Counted from the first letter of the stretch, positions 12,740 to 19,620 are shown. The stretch: DNA of 22,125 bases from JAVBNU01 sp031551265 (GCA_031551265.1 JAVBNU010000039.1:1-22125), one strand, 5' to 3'. The notes: generated from the sequence alone by a model not told the origin. Translations and numbers: made by a program.

Positions 12740-13855
12740 ATGTCTCAAGTTAGTGTTGTTCAACCCGGTGGTAACCTCGTTAAGAATTATATGACTCCTG
12801 AACTCAGGCAAAATAATCAACCTGTTGTTGCTCAAGTGCCTCAAGCCCGACCTCAAGAGCAAAATATTGAGGAACCTTCTAAAAAAATCAATTGGAGCAC
12901 GATTGGGCTGTCCGTGCTTGCAGGTGGTTTAGCTATATCAACGGCAGTTTATGCGAGAAAAACATATAACGCAGGGCAAGCTTTAAATGCTGCTAAGGAG
13001 CAGGCATCAAAAATAGACACAGCGTTAAATGCAAGTAAGAATCAGGTATCAGACTTATCAAAAAAAGTTGCGGATGCAGCCTCAGAGGCAAAAGAAAAAA
13101 TCTTTAAAATGCTCTTTCCTAAAGGCGTTAAAGGGATAGAAATTGAACAGCAAAATGTCGGTGATTGCTACTTATTGTCTGCGTTATACGGGCTTTCAAG
13201 AAATGCTAAAGGTCAAAAAATAATTGAGAATATGATTACAGTGCTGCCCGATGGTTCCTATAGTGTTAAATTTATTGGCGCTAAAAAAGATATTATTGTA
13301 GCTGCGTCGGAGGTAGCTAAACAGCAGCATTTACGTACATCTGACAGTGATATGGGCGTGAAAATTATTGAGCGAGCCTATTCAAAATTACAAAGACAAA
13401 TGCGCAATGGTAAGCCCGGTCAAAGCCTTCATATAACCGGAGGCGGTCGTATAGATGATGCGGTGCATGATATAACAGGCGTTGGCGGTAAAGACATATA
13501 TACAAACTCAGGTGTTATCAATCTTGATAAGTATGCAGATGATTATGGCAATTACGTTTTAGGGGTGACTACAGCTGATAAATCTAATGGAAGATACGTA
13601 CACAAAAGAATGACGACAGTCGAAGAAACAGATATCTATGGTGTAAAGAAACTTGTTCAAACGCCTAAAGAATATTGGTACATGGATGATAAAGGTCAGT
13701 TTATATGCGGGCATGCATATGCTATTGCCGGCATAGATAAAGCAAAACAGACTGTTACGATTGCTAATCCTCATGACACATCGAAACCCCTGACTATCAC
13801 GTATGATGAATTTCATAATATATTTAGAAAATTAGTTGAAGTAAAAATGACTTAA
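12740..13855 (+). CDS. Membrane-anchored calpain-like cysteine protease (peptidase C2)
   Basis: The start is ATG 12740 (MSQVSVVQPGG) with AAGGAAG five bases upstream; an in-frame extension to 12683 lies before it and is not used. In the 371-residue product, residues 54-72 (IGLSVLAGGLAISTAVYA region) form one membrane segment, and 80-125 is Ala/Lys-rich and probably coiled coil. The C2 protease domain starts at about 130. The active-site motif NVGDCYLLSALYGLSRN gives Cys143, and IIERAYSKLQ and GGGRIDDAVHDITG are calpain-like. FICGHAYAIAGI gives His325 and VTIANPHD gives Asn343. All three catalytic positions of the family are present, so it should be active. No calcium-binding C2L or EF-hand domain is attached. 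The N-terminal 50 residues are Pro/Gln-rich. Topology and substrate are unknown. Confidence 0.82.
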   Translation: MSQVSVVQPGGNLVKNYMTPELRQNNQPVVAQVPQARPQEQNIEEPSKKINWSTIGLSVLAGGLAISTAVYARKTYNAGQALNAAKEQASKIDTALNASKNQVSDLSKKVADAASEAKEKIFKMLFPKGVKGIEIEQQNVGDCYLLSALYGLSRNAKGQKIIENMITVLPDGSYSVKFIGAKKDIIVAASEVAKQQHLRTSDSDMGVKIIERAYSKLQRQMRNGKPGQSLHITGGGRIDDAVHDITGVGGKDIYTNSGVINLDKYADDYGNYVLGVTTADKSNGRYVHKRMTTVEETDIYGVKKLVQTPKEYWYMDDKGQFICGHAYAIAGIDKAKQTVTIANPHDTSKPLTITYDEFHNIFRKLVEVKMT

Positions 13856-13890
13856 TAGCAGTGTTGTTGGAAGCGTACTACAGTCTGATT

Positions 13891-13933
13891 GTCATTGAGA
13901 GCGAGTTCGCAGAACGAGTGTGGCAATCCAGTT
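13891..13933. repeat. GTCATTGAGAGC...GCAATCCAG dispersed repeat
   Basis: The sequence GTCATTGAGAGCGAGTTCGC through TGGCAATCCAG matches the common bacterial pattern 'TCATTGCGAGC...GCAATCCAG'. A related full element lies at 18851-18934. It is intergenic and probably non-autonomous. Confidence 0.6.
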
Positions 13934-13939
13934 ATATCT

Positions 13940-13963
13940 GGTGGGCAATAGCCCACCTTACCA
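13940..13963. repeat. GGTGGGC/GCCCACC palindrome
   Basis: A perfect seven-base stem (13940-13946 and 13951-13957) with loop AATA is followed by TTACCAC and a T-run. It belongs to the GTAGGGTGGGC family. Lying between convergent genes, it could also terminate the calpain-gene transcript. Confidence 0.6.
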
Positions 13964-13975
13964 CTTTTTGATAGT

Positions 13976-14194
13976 TTATAGTTTAAAATCTGTTAATATA
14001 CCCAAATCTAATTCTAAAACTTTTGCAATTTTCAATAAATTTTTGATGGTGACATTTCCTTCACCACGTTCAAGCATACCAACAGTGGTAATACCCACAC
14101 CACTTAGTTCGGATAACTTTTCTTGGGAAATACCTCTTTTATCCCTTTCATATTTTACTTTATAGCCTAATTTTAATAAAATATCATCTTTCAT
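13976..14194 (-). CDS. XRE-family transcriptional regulator, probably leaderless
   Basis: The 72-residue product (start ATG 14194, MKDDILLKLGYKVKYERDKR) is essentially one Cro/C1-type helix-turn-helix domain. GISQEKLSELSGVGITTVGM carries the turn and recognition helix, followed by LERGEGNVTIKNLLKIAKVLELDL. A TTG at 14218 would add eight residues but lies upstream of the predicted transcription start. No ribosome site is seen, and the -10 box (14206-14201) places transcription start at the A of the ATG, so the message is probably leaderless. It is divergent from a 51-residue protein, and the shared promoter region holds three GATAT-type operators. It is probably an autoregulating repressor of both genes. 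Confidence 0.85.
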   Translation of the reverse strand: MKDDILLKLGYKVKYERDKRGISQEKLSELSGVGITTVGMLERGEGNVTIKNLLKIAKVLELDLGILTDFKL

Positions 14195-14200
14195 ATAAGT

Positions 14201-14229
14201 ATTGTAGAAGTTTGACAAAACTATATCAA
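14201..14229 (-). promoter_or_regulatory. Promoter of the XRE gene
   Basis: On the minus strand TTGATA (14229-14224), 17 bases, TACAAT (14206-14201). Six bases separate the -10 from the ATG, so transcription should begin at or next to the start codon. The -35 box lies inside operator 1. Confidence 0.6.
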
Positions 14230-14240
14230 GCTGATATATT
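14212..14240 (+). promoter_or_regulatory. Promoter of the divergent 51-aa gene
   Basis: TTGACA (14212-14217), 17 bases, TATATT (14235-14240). It overlaps the XRE promoter back to back. Operator 1 (14222-14238) fills its spacer and touches the -10 box, so binding there should block both promoters. Confidence 0.6.
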
Positions 14241-14276
14241 ATAAATATCTCTGATATAACGAAGATATTATCGATA
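14222..14276. promoter_or_regulatory. Three GATAT operators, about 21 bp apart
   Basis: Operator 1 is TATATCA-AGC-TGATATA (14222-14238, perfect 7-3-7). Operator 2 is ATATC-TCT-GATAT (14245-14257). Operator 3 is the palindrome TATCGATA (14269-14276). Their centres (14230, 14251, 14272.5) are two helical turns apart, so three dimers would line up on one face of the DNA. Confidence 0.6.
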
Positions 14277-14303
14277 TAAAATTATTAAATGAGGTAAGAA
14301 ATC

Positions 14304-14459
14304 ATGTTAAAAGAAGATATAGAAAAGAGAATCGAAGCTAAGTTTGAAGGCATGGAAGAAAGCTTAAAATATGTACTAGATGTGCAGTGCGAATTAATGA
14401 GTGGATTACAAACAATACGTTATTTGTTGTTTTTGTCTAATAAAACACAAAAGAAATAA
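14304..14459 (+). CDS. 51-aa protein divergent from XRE regulator
   Basis: ATG 14304 has GAGG about nine bases upstream, and the frame ends TAA at 14459. The sequence begins MLKEDIEKRIEAKFEGMEES, continues LKYVLDVQCELMSGLQTIRY and ends LLFLSNKTQKK. The first 25 residues form a strongly charged amphipathic helix. The last part is hydrophobic (LQTIRYLLFL) with a lysine-rich end. I recognise no family. The layout (small regulator, shared operators, small partner) is seen in phage lysogeny switches and in some toxin-antitoxin or signalling modules. It ends at a strong terminator (14468-14496), so the unit is self-contained. Confidence 0.7.
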   Translation: MLKEDIEKRIEAKFEGMEESLKYVLDVQCELMSGLQTIRYLLFLSNKTQKK

Positions 14460-14467
14460 ATCCATAT

Positions 14468-14496
14468 AAAAGAGCTGTCGTTTTAACAGCTCTTTT
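14468..14496. terminator. Bidirectional terminator between 51-aa gene and rpmH
   Basis: Perfect 11-bp arms AAAAGAGCTGT (14468-14478) and ACAGCTCTTTT (14486-14496) surround a seven-base loop, with A- and T-runs on both sides. It ends both convergent transcripts. Confidence 0.85.
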
Positions 14497-14526
14497 ATCA
14501 AACTATGAAATAAAGAAAAAGTTATG

Positions 14527-14679
14527 CTAAGCGCATTTTTTAGCGACAACAGCGAGTTTGTGACGACCTCTTGAACGTCTTCTGTTAATAACAGCGCGTC
14601 CGCCCGGTGTAGCCATTCTTGCTCTGAAACCGCTGACTTTTTGTCTTTTTCTTTTTGTTCCTTCCAGTGTACGTCTCAT
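14527..14679 (-). CDS. rpmH: 50S ribosomal protein L34 (bL34)
   Basis: The start is ATG 14679 (MRRTLEGTKRKRQKVSGFRA) with AAGGAG seven bases upstream; a longer in-frame frame runs through the promoter and is not real. The 50 residues include the L34 core GFRARMATPGGRAVINRRRSRGRHKL. The N-terminus has Leu-Glu-Gly in place of the usual YQPS-type residues, and a six-residue extension (VAKKCA) follows the normal end. L34 binds domain I of 23S rRNA. The gene usually precedes rnpA; here a terminator follows at once and no rnpA is present, so it is monocistronic. Confidence 0.94.
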   Translation of the reverse strand: MRRTLEGTKRKRQKVSGFRARMATPGGRAVINRRRSRGRHKLAVVAKKCA

Positions 14680-14713
14680 TTTATTGCTCCTTGATATTTT
14701 TTTTAGTAGTATC

Positions 14714-14742
14714 ATAATAAATAAGACAAAAGACAAAGTCAA
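14714..14742 (-). promoter_or_regulatory. Promoter for rpmH
   Basis: On the minus strand TTGACT (14742-14737), a 17-base spacer, TATTAT (14719-14714), about 35 bases before the rpmH start. Confidence 0.6.
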
Positions 14743-14769
14743 CGTAAAATAGGATAAAGGTTAATTAAT

Positions 14770-15570
14770 ATGAACAAAAAAATTGGGTTTATAGGTCTCG
14801 GAAAAATGGCAACTGCCATCCTGGCAGGAGTTTTGGAGTCAAAATTCGTTTCTGCGACACAAGTTTACGCAGCTGAAATTAATAACGATGCTGCCAATGC
14901 TGCTGAAAAAAAGTTTGGTATTAATATTTGCGCATCAAATGAAGAACTTGTTAAAAACGCTGATGTTATTTTGTTGTGTACAAAACCGTTTGTTCTAAAA
15001 GATGTTTTGGCTGAAATAAAGCCGTTTTTAACAGCTGATAAATTGGTAGTTTCAATTGCGGCAGGTATTTCAATCAAAACGATGGAAGATATTATTGGCA
15101 ATGTTCCTGTTGTTCGTGTTATGTCGAACACTCCTGCTCTGGTTAATGCCGGCATGAGCGCGGTTGCAAAGGGTAAATTTGCGTCAGGTGATGATGTGAA
15201 TTTTGTTATGGAAATGTTTTCAAAAGTCGGTTGTGTTGTTGAGATTGATGAAAAAAATATTGATGCTGTGACAGCGCTTAGCGGCTCAGGTCCTTCGTTT
15301 TATTATTACATAATTAACCAAATGGCGAAAGCTGCCGAAAAATTAGGTTTGGATTATAAAACAGCGCTTACTTTGTCTGCGCAAACAGCGCTAGGCGCAG
15401 GAAAAATGATTTTGAATTGTGATGATACGCCTGAAGCTTTGATTAAAGCTGTAACGACTCCCGGCGGTTGTACAGAAGTTGGTAACAATGTTATCGCGCA
15501 AAGTGATATGCAAGCTGTGCTCGAAAATGTTATTGCAAAAACCGCTCAAAAAGCACGTGAACTTGGATAG
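14770..15570 (+). CDS. proC: Pyrroline-5-carboxylate reductase
   Basis: ProC reduces 1-pyrroline-5-carboxylate to L-proline with NAD(P)H, the last step of proline synthesis. The 266-residue product has the N-terminal Rossmann motif IGFIGLGKMATAI (4-16), VILLCTKPFVLKDVL, VSIAAGISI, and VVRVMSNTPALVNAGMSA. The C-terminal dimerisation domain carries the ProC signature ALSGSGPSFYYYII and TTPGGCTEVG. Length is normal. ATG 14770 has AAAGG nine bases upstream. Its stop codon directly abuts the stop of the convergent higA gene (no gap), so there is no room for a dedicated terminator. Confidence 0.96.
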   Translation: MNKKIGFIGLGKMATAILAGVLESKFVSATQVYAAEINNDAANAAEKKFGINICASNEELVKNADVILLCTKPFVLKDVLAEIKPFLTADKLVVSIAAGISIKTMEDIIGNVPVVRVMSNTPALVNAGMSAVAKGKFASGDDVNFVMEMFSKVGCVVEIDEKNIDAVTALSGSGPSFYYYIINQMAKAAEKLGLDYKTALTLSAQTALGAGKMILNCDDTPEALIKAVTTPGGCTEVGNNVIAQSDMQAVLENVIAKTAQKARELG

Positions 15571-15870
15571 CTAGCCTTGTGCTTGTAGTGGTTGAATTAA
15601 ATTAATTTCATTAGCAATTTTACGTTTAGCAATTCTCAATTCGTAGTCATCCTGATAGCGTAAAAAATAACCTTGACTTAAGCCGAAGTACTTTGTCAGT
15701 CTTAAATCCGTGTCTGCAGTTATCCTTCTAATGCCTTTAATAATTTGATTTATTCTGTTCGGCGGCACAAAAATGGCATTTGCCAGAGCATTTTGTGATA
15801 ATTTGAAAGGCTCTAAAAATTCTTCTTTTAGCATTTCACCAACGGTTGTTAATTCAATATATTCGGTCAT
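15571..15870 (-). CDS. higA: HigA-family antitoxin (XRE helix-turn-helix)
   Basis: The 99-residue product matches HigA/VapI antidotes: TTVGEMLKEEFLEPFKLSQNALA leads into the helix-turn-helix FVPPNRINQIIKGIRRITADTDLRLTKYFGLS, then YFLRYQDDYELRIAKRKIANEI. HigA binds and neutralises the HigB mRNA interferase and represses its own operon. ATG 15870 has AGGG about eight bases upstream. The gene has its own promoter inside two overlapping palindromes (15887-15926) and lies 79 bases after the broken higB, in the typical toxin-first order. The antitoxin looks intact even though the toxin frame is not. Confidence 0.9.
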   Translation of the reverse strand: MTEYIELTTVGEMLKEEFLEPFKLSQNALANAIFVPPNRINQIIKGIRRITADTDLRLTKYFGLSQGYFLRYQDDYELRIAKRKIANEINLIQPLQAQG

Positions 15871-15886
15871 ATCATTGCCCTTTTTA

Positions 15887-15926
15887 GTAATGTATATTAA
15901 TATTATACATTACGTCATACGTAATG
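15887..15926. promoter_or_regulatory. Overlapping HigA operators
   Basis: Operator 1 is a perfect 10-7-10 palindrome, GTAATGTATA / TATACATTAC (15887-15896, 15904-15913). Operator 2 is a perfect 8-3-8 palindrome, CATTACGT / ACGTAATG (15908-15915, 15919-15926). Operator 1 covers the -10 and start region of the higA promoter, and operator 2 fills the spacer. Confidence 0.65.
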
Positions 15927-15930
15927 ACAA
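15902..15930 (-). promoter_or_regulatory. Promoter of higA
   Basis: On the minus strand TTGTCA (15930-15925), 17 bases, TATAAT (15907-15902). It lies between higB and higA, so the antitoxin can be made independently of the toxin transcript. Confidence 0.65.
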
Positions 15931-15949
15931 CCCCTAATCAACAAAAATC

Positions 15950-16230
15950 TTAATGATAATCAACTATTTCAACATCAAAGGTTTGATTATCAAGCCATCT
16001 GAAGCAAATTCTATATTGGTCATTAATTCTGATTGAATATTGTCCTTGTCTGTCGCCTTTTAACATTTCAAGGCGATTATTGGGAGGGATTAGCAAGTCA
16101 TCTAAAATCCCTGCAGCATTTATCATTCTTAGTTTGTGCAATGCGCGTTTTTGAATATCTGCAGGAAGTTTTTAGAGAAGATCTCATTCCAGATTTTTTC
16201 GGTTTCTTTGCATTTGAAGGACTTTATCAT
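15950..16230 (-). pseudogene. higB: HigB-family toxin, frameshifted
   Basis: HigB is a RelE-fold mRNA interferase. From ATG 16230 the frame reads MIKSFKCKETEKIWNEIFSK and then runs to a stop after 33 codons. In a second frame the rest of the toxin follows: LPADIQKRALHKLRMINAAG, NNRLEMLKGDRQGQYSIRIN, YRICFRW and VEIVDYH, ending at 15950. The two parts join at the A5 run (16173-16169 on the minus strand); restoring one A gives a continuous 93-residue HigB, the normal length. The catalytic-region residues (RLEMLKGDR, QYSIRIN, YRICFRW) are conserved, so the break looks recent. A sequencing error in the homopolymer or recoding are alternatives. Confidence 0.85.
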
Positions 16231-16278
16231 GCGGATATTGTAGCACATTCGGGGTAGTTGTAGAAAACTTAACAATCG

Positions 16279-16307
16279 TTGGACTTTTCACATGTGCGTT
16301 ATATAAT
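16279..16307 (+). promoter_or_regulatory. Promoter for gatA
   Basis: TTGGAC (16279-16284), 17 bases, TATAAT (16302-16307). The predicted start near 16314 is 22 bases before the gatA GTG. This also shows that the in-frame TTG at 16279 is a -35 box, not a start codon. Confidence 0.65.
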
Positions 16308-16335
16308 AGCATTAGCATGTAATGAGGGTAAGGAC

Positions 16336-17793
16336 GTGAGTTTTAAGGAAGTAATAACATTAACGGCAGCAGAGCAAAGAGAAGCTCTTTTGAGTAAAGA
16401 AATTAGCGCGGTTGAGCTGGCTGAGGCTTCGATACAAAAGATTGAGGGAATGGATACGAAGATAGGCGCGTTTAATGCTTATACTTTTGATTATGCCCTT
16501 GACAATGCGAGAAAAGTTGATGAAAAAATTAAAAATAACGAAGTGTTGCCGCCATTAGCCGGTATCACGATTGCTTTAAAGGATAATATAAATCTAAAAA
16601 ATTATAAAACTACAGCATCAAGCAGAATTTTAGAGAACTTTATATCTCCGTATGATGCCACAGTTACTCAGAAGTTGAAAGAAAACTTAATTTCGATAAT
16701 TGGTAAAACCAACATGGATGAATTTGCGATGGGTTCGTCGAATGAAACTTCGGCATTCAAGCCTGTAAAAAATCCTCATAATTTATCTCGAGTACCGGGT
16801 GGCAGCTCGGGAGGTTCTGCAGCGTGCGTTGCGGCCTATGAATCGACTCTTGCGTTAGGCTCAGATACAGGCGGCAGCATACGTTTGCCGGCAAGTTTTT
16901 GCGGTATTGTCGGTATTAAGCCGACATACGGGCGTGTTTCGCGTTACGGTGTGATTGCCTTTGCATCATCGCTTGATCAGGTTGGGACATTCGCTCATAG
17001 TGTGACTGATGCGGCTATGTTGCTTGAAGCGATTAGCGGGTATGATGCCAATGACTCTACGTCATTGAATATACCGGTACCTAAATTCTCTGAATGTATG
17101 AAAGAGGGAATTAAAGGTTTGAGAATTGGTGTAATTAAAGAACTTATGGCTGAGGGTGTGAGTCCGGATGTTAAAAAATCTGTTGAAGCAGCTATTGAAG
17201 CGTATAAGGTTATGGGTGCCGAGATTGTTGAAATTTCGCTTCCGTTGCTCAAGTACTCAATCGCTGCATACTATATTGTTGCGACAGCTGAGGCCAGTTC
17301 TAACCTGGCTCGTTATGATGGGGTTAAGTATGGCAAGCGTACAAGCGAGCCTGCGAATTTGCTTGAAATGTATGAAAATACTCGCGCTGAAGGGTTTGGC
17401 GATGAGGTAAAACGTAGGATTGTGCTTGGTACATATGTTTTAAGTTCCGGGTATTATGACGCTTATTATAAAAAAGCACAACAATTGCGCCAGTTGATAA
17501 AACAGGATATAGATAAGGCATTTGAGAAAGCGGATGTGATTTTGTCGCCAACATGCCCGACAACAGCTTATGAGATTGGTTCAAAAATTGACGACCCGTT
17601 GAGTATGTATTTGATGGATATAGGTACGATTACGGCTAATTTGGCAGGGCTGCCTGCGATGAGTTTGCCTTGCGGTTACGATAGTGATAACATGCCAGTA
17701 GGATTGCATTTGATGGCTCCGGCTCTACAAGAAGAAATTCTAATCAATGCAGCTTATAATTACGAACGTGTGGCGAATTTTACTAAAAAATAA
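16336..17793 (+). CDS. gatA: Asp-tRNA(Asn)/Glu-tRNA(Gln) amidotransferase subunit A
   Basis: GatA hydrolyses glutamine; the ammonia is used by GatB to convert Glu-tRNA(Gln) to Gln-tRNA(Gln), or Asp-tRNA(Asn) to Asn-tRNA(Asn). The start is GTG 16336 with GAGGG seven bases upstream, giving 485 residues, the usual length. The amidase Ser-cisSer-Lys triad is clear: Lys82 in ITIALKDNI, Ser157 in VPGGSSGGSAA, and Ser181 in LGSDTGGSIRLPASFCGIVG. Further GatA blocks are KTNMDEFAMGSSNETSAF, TYGRVSRYGVIAFASSLDQVG and SPTCPTTAYEIG. gatB and gatC are not in the window. The next gene begins 15 bases later and is probably co-transcribed. Confidence 0.97.
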   Translation: MSFKEVITLTAAEQREALLSKEISAVELAEASIQKIEGMDTKIGAFNAYTFDYALDNARKVDEKIKNNEVLPPLAGITIALKDNINLKNYKTTASSRILENFISPYDATVTQKLKENLISIIGKTNMDEFAMGSSNETSAFKPVKNPHNLSRVPGGSSGGSAACVAAYESTLALGSDTGGSIRLPASFCGIVGIKPTYGRVSRYGVIAFASSLDQVGTFAHSVTDAAMLLEAISGYDANDSTSLNIPVPKFSECMKEGIKGLRIGVIKELMAEGVSPDVKKSVEAAIEAYKVMGAEIVEISLPLLKYSIAAYYIVATAEASSNLARYDGVKYGKRTSEPANLLEMYENTRAEGFGDEVKRRIVLGTYVLSSGYYDAYYKKAQQLRQLIKQDIDKAFEKADVILSPTCPTTAYEIGSKIDDPLSMYLMDIGTITANLAGLPAMSLPCGYDSDNMPVGLHLMAPALQEEILINAAYNYERVANFTKK

Positions 17794-17808
17794 TTGAGGT
17801 AGGATAGA

Positions 17809-18819
17809 ATGAAAAAGAGTATTATAGCTAAATTATTGGTCTTGATAGTAATGACCGTTGCTATAGCGGCTATGCCTGTGAAAGCCGGTGAATCTGAGAG
17901 TGTTGAGGCTGTTGAATATTACAATTCAGGTTTAGAATATGTTAATAATAATGATTTTGAGCGTGCTGCACTTGCTTTTCAAAAAGCGATTCAGCATGAT
18001 CCTGAGTTTGCCGATGCTTATTTTAATTTAGGCAGTCTTTACGAGCATTTTGGTGATTTGCAAACAGCTATTCGAGCGTATGAAGCAGTTATTACCATTG
18101 AGCCTCGTGATTATCCAACATATTTGAAGCTGGCTAATTTATATTTTACGCTGAATATGGATAAACAGGCCTTGGAGTTCGCAAACGCTATCCCTACAAA
18201 TACTTATGAGTATAAACAAGCACAAGATTTAAAAAATAAAATTAATAAGCCGGCAGCAGCTACAACAGCGAAACAACCTGTGACGAAGCCTGATAATACA
18301 ACAAAAGCAACCAGTGCAAAGCCTTCTGCCGCAAAAACTACAACAAAATCATCGTCTGCCTCCACTCCTGTTTCAAGGACTACCGCTGCGCCTTCACAAG
18401 CTGCAGATGCCTACGAACAAACTATGGAAGGCCGTACTGAGACAGGTGGTTACACTGACCCTGATAAGTCTTTGTTGAGCAAATATACCTCGCCAACGGG
18501 CATAACTATTGATAATAAGGGCAATGTTTATGTTGCTAGTTTTGGTGATAATTCAATTTATACGGTGTCGCCTGATGGTAAAAATAAATTGTTCTCTCAA
18601 AGTAAAATGATTGACGGCCCGATTGGTATGGATACAGATCCTCAAGGGAATTTGTATGTTGCAAATTATAATAAGGACAACATTTTGAAAATTACGCCTT
18701 CAGGAAATGTACATATTTTTAAAAGTAATGTTTCTAAGCCATATTCTATCTATATAAGCAATGGCGTGCTTCTTGTATCCGAGCAGGGCACTAATTCGGT
18801 TGTGATGTACAAATTATAA
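17809..18819 (+). CDS. Exported TPR and NHL-repeat protein
   Basis: The 336-residue product has a signal peptide (basic KKSIIAK, hydrophobic LLVLIVMTVAIAA, likely cleavage after VKA, about residue 26). Three TPR-like repeats follow at about 34-67, 68-101 and 102-135 (ADAYFNLGSLYEHFGDLQTA is typical). A low-complexity Thr/Ala/Ser/Lys/Pro linker spans about 147-205. Three NHL/SMP-30-like beta-propeller repeats occupy about 226-336: SPTGITIDNKGNVYVASFGD, GPIGMDTDPQGNLYVANYNK and a degenerate third. Three repeats cannot close a normal six-bladed propeller, so it may pair with another chain. It is probably a periplasmic or surface scaffold. It starts at ATG 17809, 15 bases after gatA, and is likely in its operon although functionally unrelated. 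Confidence 0.82.
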   Translation: MKKSIIAKLLVLIVMTVAIAAMPVKAGESESVEAVEYYNSGLEYVNNNDFERAALAFQKAIQHDPEFADAYFNLGSLYEHFGDLQTAIRAYEAVITIEPRDYPTYLKLANLYFTLNMDKQALEFANAIPTNTYEYKQAQDLKNKINKPAAATTAKQPVTKPDNTTKATSAKPSAAKTTTKSSSASTPVSRTTAAPSQAADAYEQTMEGRTETGGYTDPDKSLLSKYTSPTGITIDNKGNVYVASFGDNSIYTVSPDGKNKLFSQSKMIDGPIGMDTDPQGNLYVANYNKDNILKITPSGNVHIFKSNVSKPYSIYISNGVLLVSEQGTNSVVMYKL

Positions 18820-18850
18820 TTATTTCATTGATATAGCCAAATTTCAGCTG

Positions 18851-18934
18851 TTATTGCGAACATAGTGAAGCAATCCAGTTAATATGAATTTCTGGTTTGC
18901 CACGGCTTCTGATGAAGCCTCGCAAAGACAATAA
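18851..18934. repeat. TTATTGCGA...GCAATCCAG inverted-repeat element
   Basis: The element runs from TTATTGCGAACATAGTGAAG (18851) to GACAATAA (18934). Its outer halves are inverted (TTATTGCGA..GCAATCCAG against CTGGTTTGCC..TCGC..AATAA). A perfect hairpin GGCTTC-TGAT-GAAGCC lies at 18904-18919. It resembles a dispersed sequence found in many bacterial genomes and shares its core with 13891-13933. It ends nine bases before the marC stop and may supply its terminator. Confidence 0.65.
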
Positions 18935-18942
18935 AATAGGTG

Positions 18943-19566
18943 TTAAAAGAATTTGAATGCTTCGCCAATTCCGTTAATGATAAATTGGCAAGCCAGTGCG
19001 GCCATTAAAATACCGAATATTTTGGTTAAAACGTTGATACCTGAACGACCTAATACTTTTGTAATTTTGTTTGCATATCTGAGAACAACCCAGCATATAG
19101 CCATATTGATAACCAATGCTAAAATAATTAAAGATTGTTTAATCAAGTCGCCTGTTGCTTGTTTCATAAAAACAATAAGCATTGAGATTGTTGCAGGGCC
19201 GGAAAGTAAGGGCAATGCAAGCGGAAAAACCGCAATGTCACTGTCGCTATCTTCGTCTGTGCTTTCAGCCCCGTGGCCTACTTTGCCAAGTACCATTTCG
19301 ATTGCCACGAGTAACAGTAAAATACCGCCTGCGACTTTGAATGCAGAGAGTGTGATTCCGAAAATATTTAGTACTTGCAAACCTGTTATGGCAAATATAA
19401 GCAAGATAATCAAAGACGTCAGGATAGTTTTGTTGACTATGCCTTTTTGTTTTTCTCTGCTCAAATGATTAGTCATTGAGATGTACAAAGGCGCAATACC
19501 AATTACGTCTATACAGAAAAATAACGTGATAAAATATATGCTAAATTTGCTTATATATTGTTCCAT
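18943..19566 (-). CDS. MarC-family inner-membrane protein
   Basis: The 207-residue product is nearly all hydrophobic, with about six membrane segments. It shows MarC-family (UPF0056) features: FFCIDVIGIAPLYISMT near the N-terminus, the AFKVAGGILLLLVAIEMVLG helix, and the conserved loop VFPLALPLLSGPATISMLIV. The last helix ends at KIFGILMAALACQFIINGI. An acidic loop (ESTDEDSDSD) lies between the two halves. Family members were once linked to multiple antibiotic resistance, but that has been withdrawn and function is unknown. The start is the ATG at 19566; a GTG codon immediately before it (19569) is also possible. Neither has a clear ribosome site, so a leaderless message is possible. Confidence 0.88.
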   Translation of the reverse strand: MEQYISKFSIYFITLFFCIDVIGIAPLYISMTNHLSREKQKGIVNKTILTSLIILLIFAITGLQVLNIFGITLSAFKVAGGILLLLVAIEMVLGKVGHGAESTDEDSDSDIAVFPLALPLLSGPATISMLIVFMKQATGDLIKQSLIILALVINMAICWVVLRYANKITKVLGRSGINVLTKIFGILMAALACQFIINGIGEAFKFF

Positions 19567-19620
19567 CACTATATGGTAGTGCGCTAAATAAATTAAAGCA
19601 ATAGCCTAAAGTTTAATTGT

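Noticed and set aside
12740..13855. CalpL-type (SAVED-calpain) CRISPR signalling protease
   Set aside because: The protein has a membrane segment and a calpain-like domain but no SAVED domain, and no CRISPR or CalpT/CalpS-like partner is next to it.
16336..16392. gatA starting at the upstream in-frame TTG (16279)
   Set aside because: That TTG is the first three bases of a -35 box with a 17-base spacing to TATAAT, so it is not in the message; GTG 16336 has a good ribosome site and gives the normal length.
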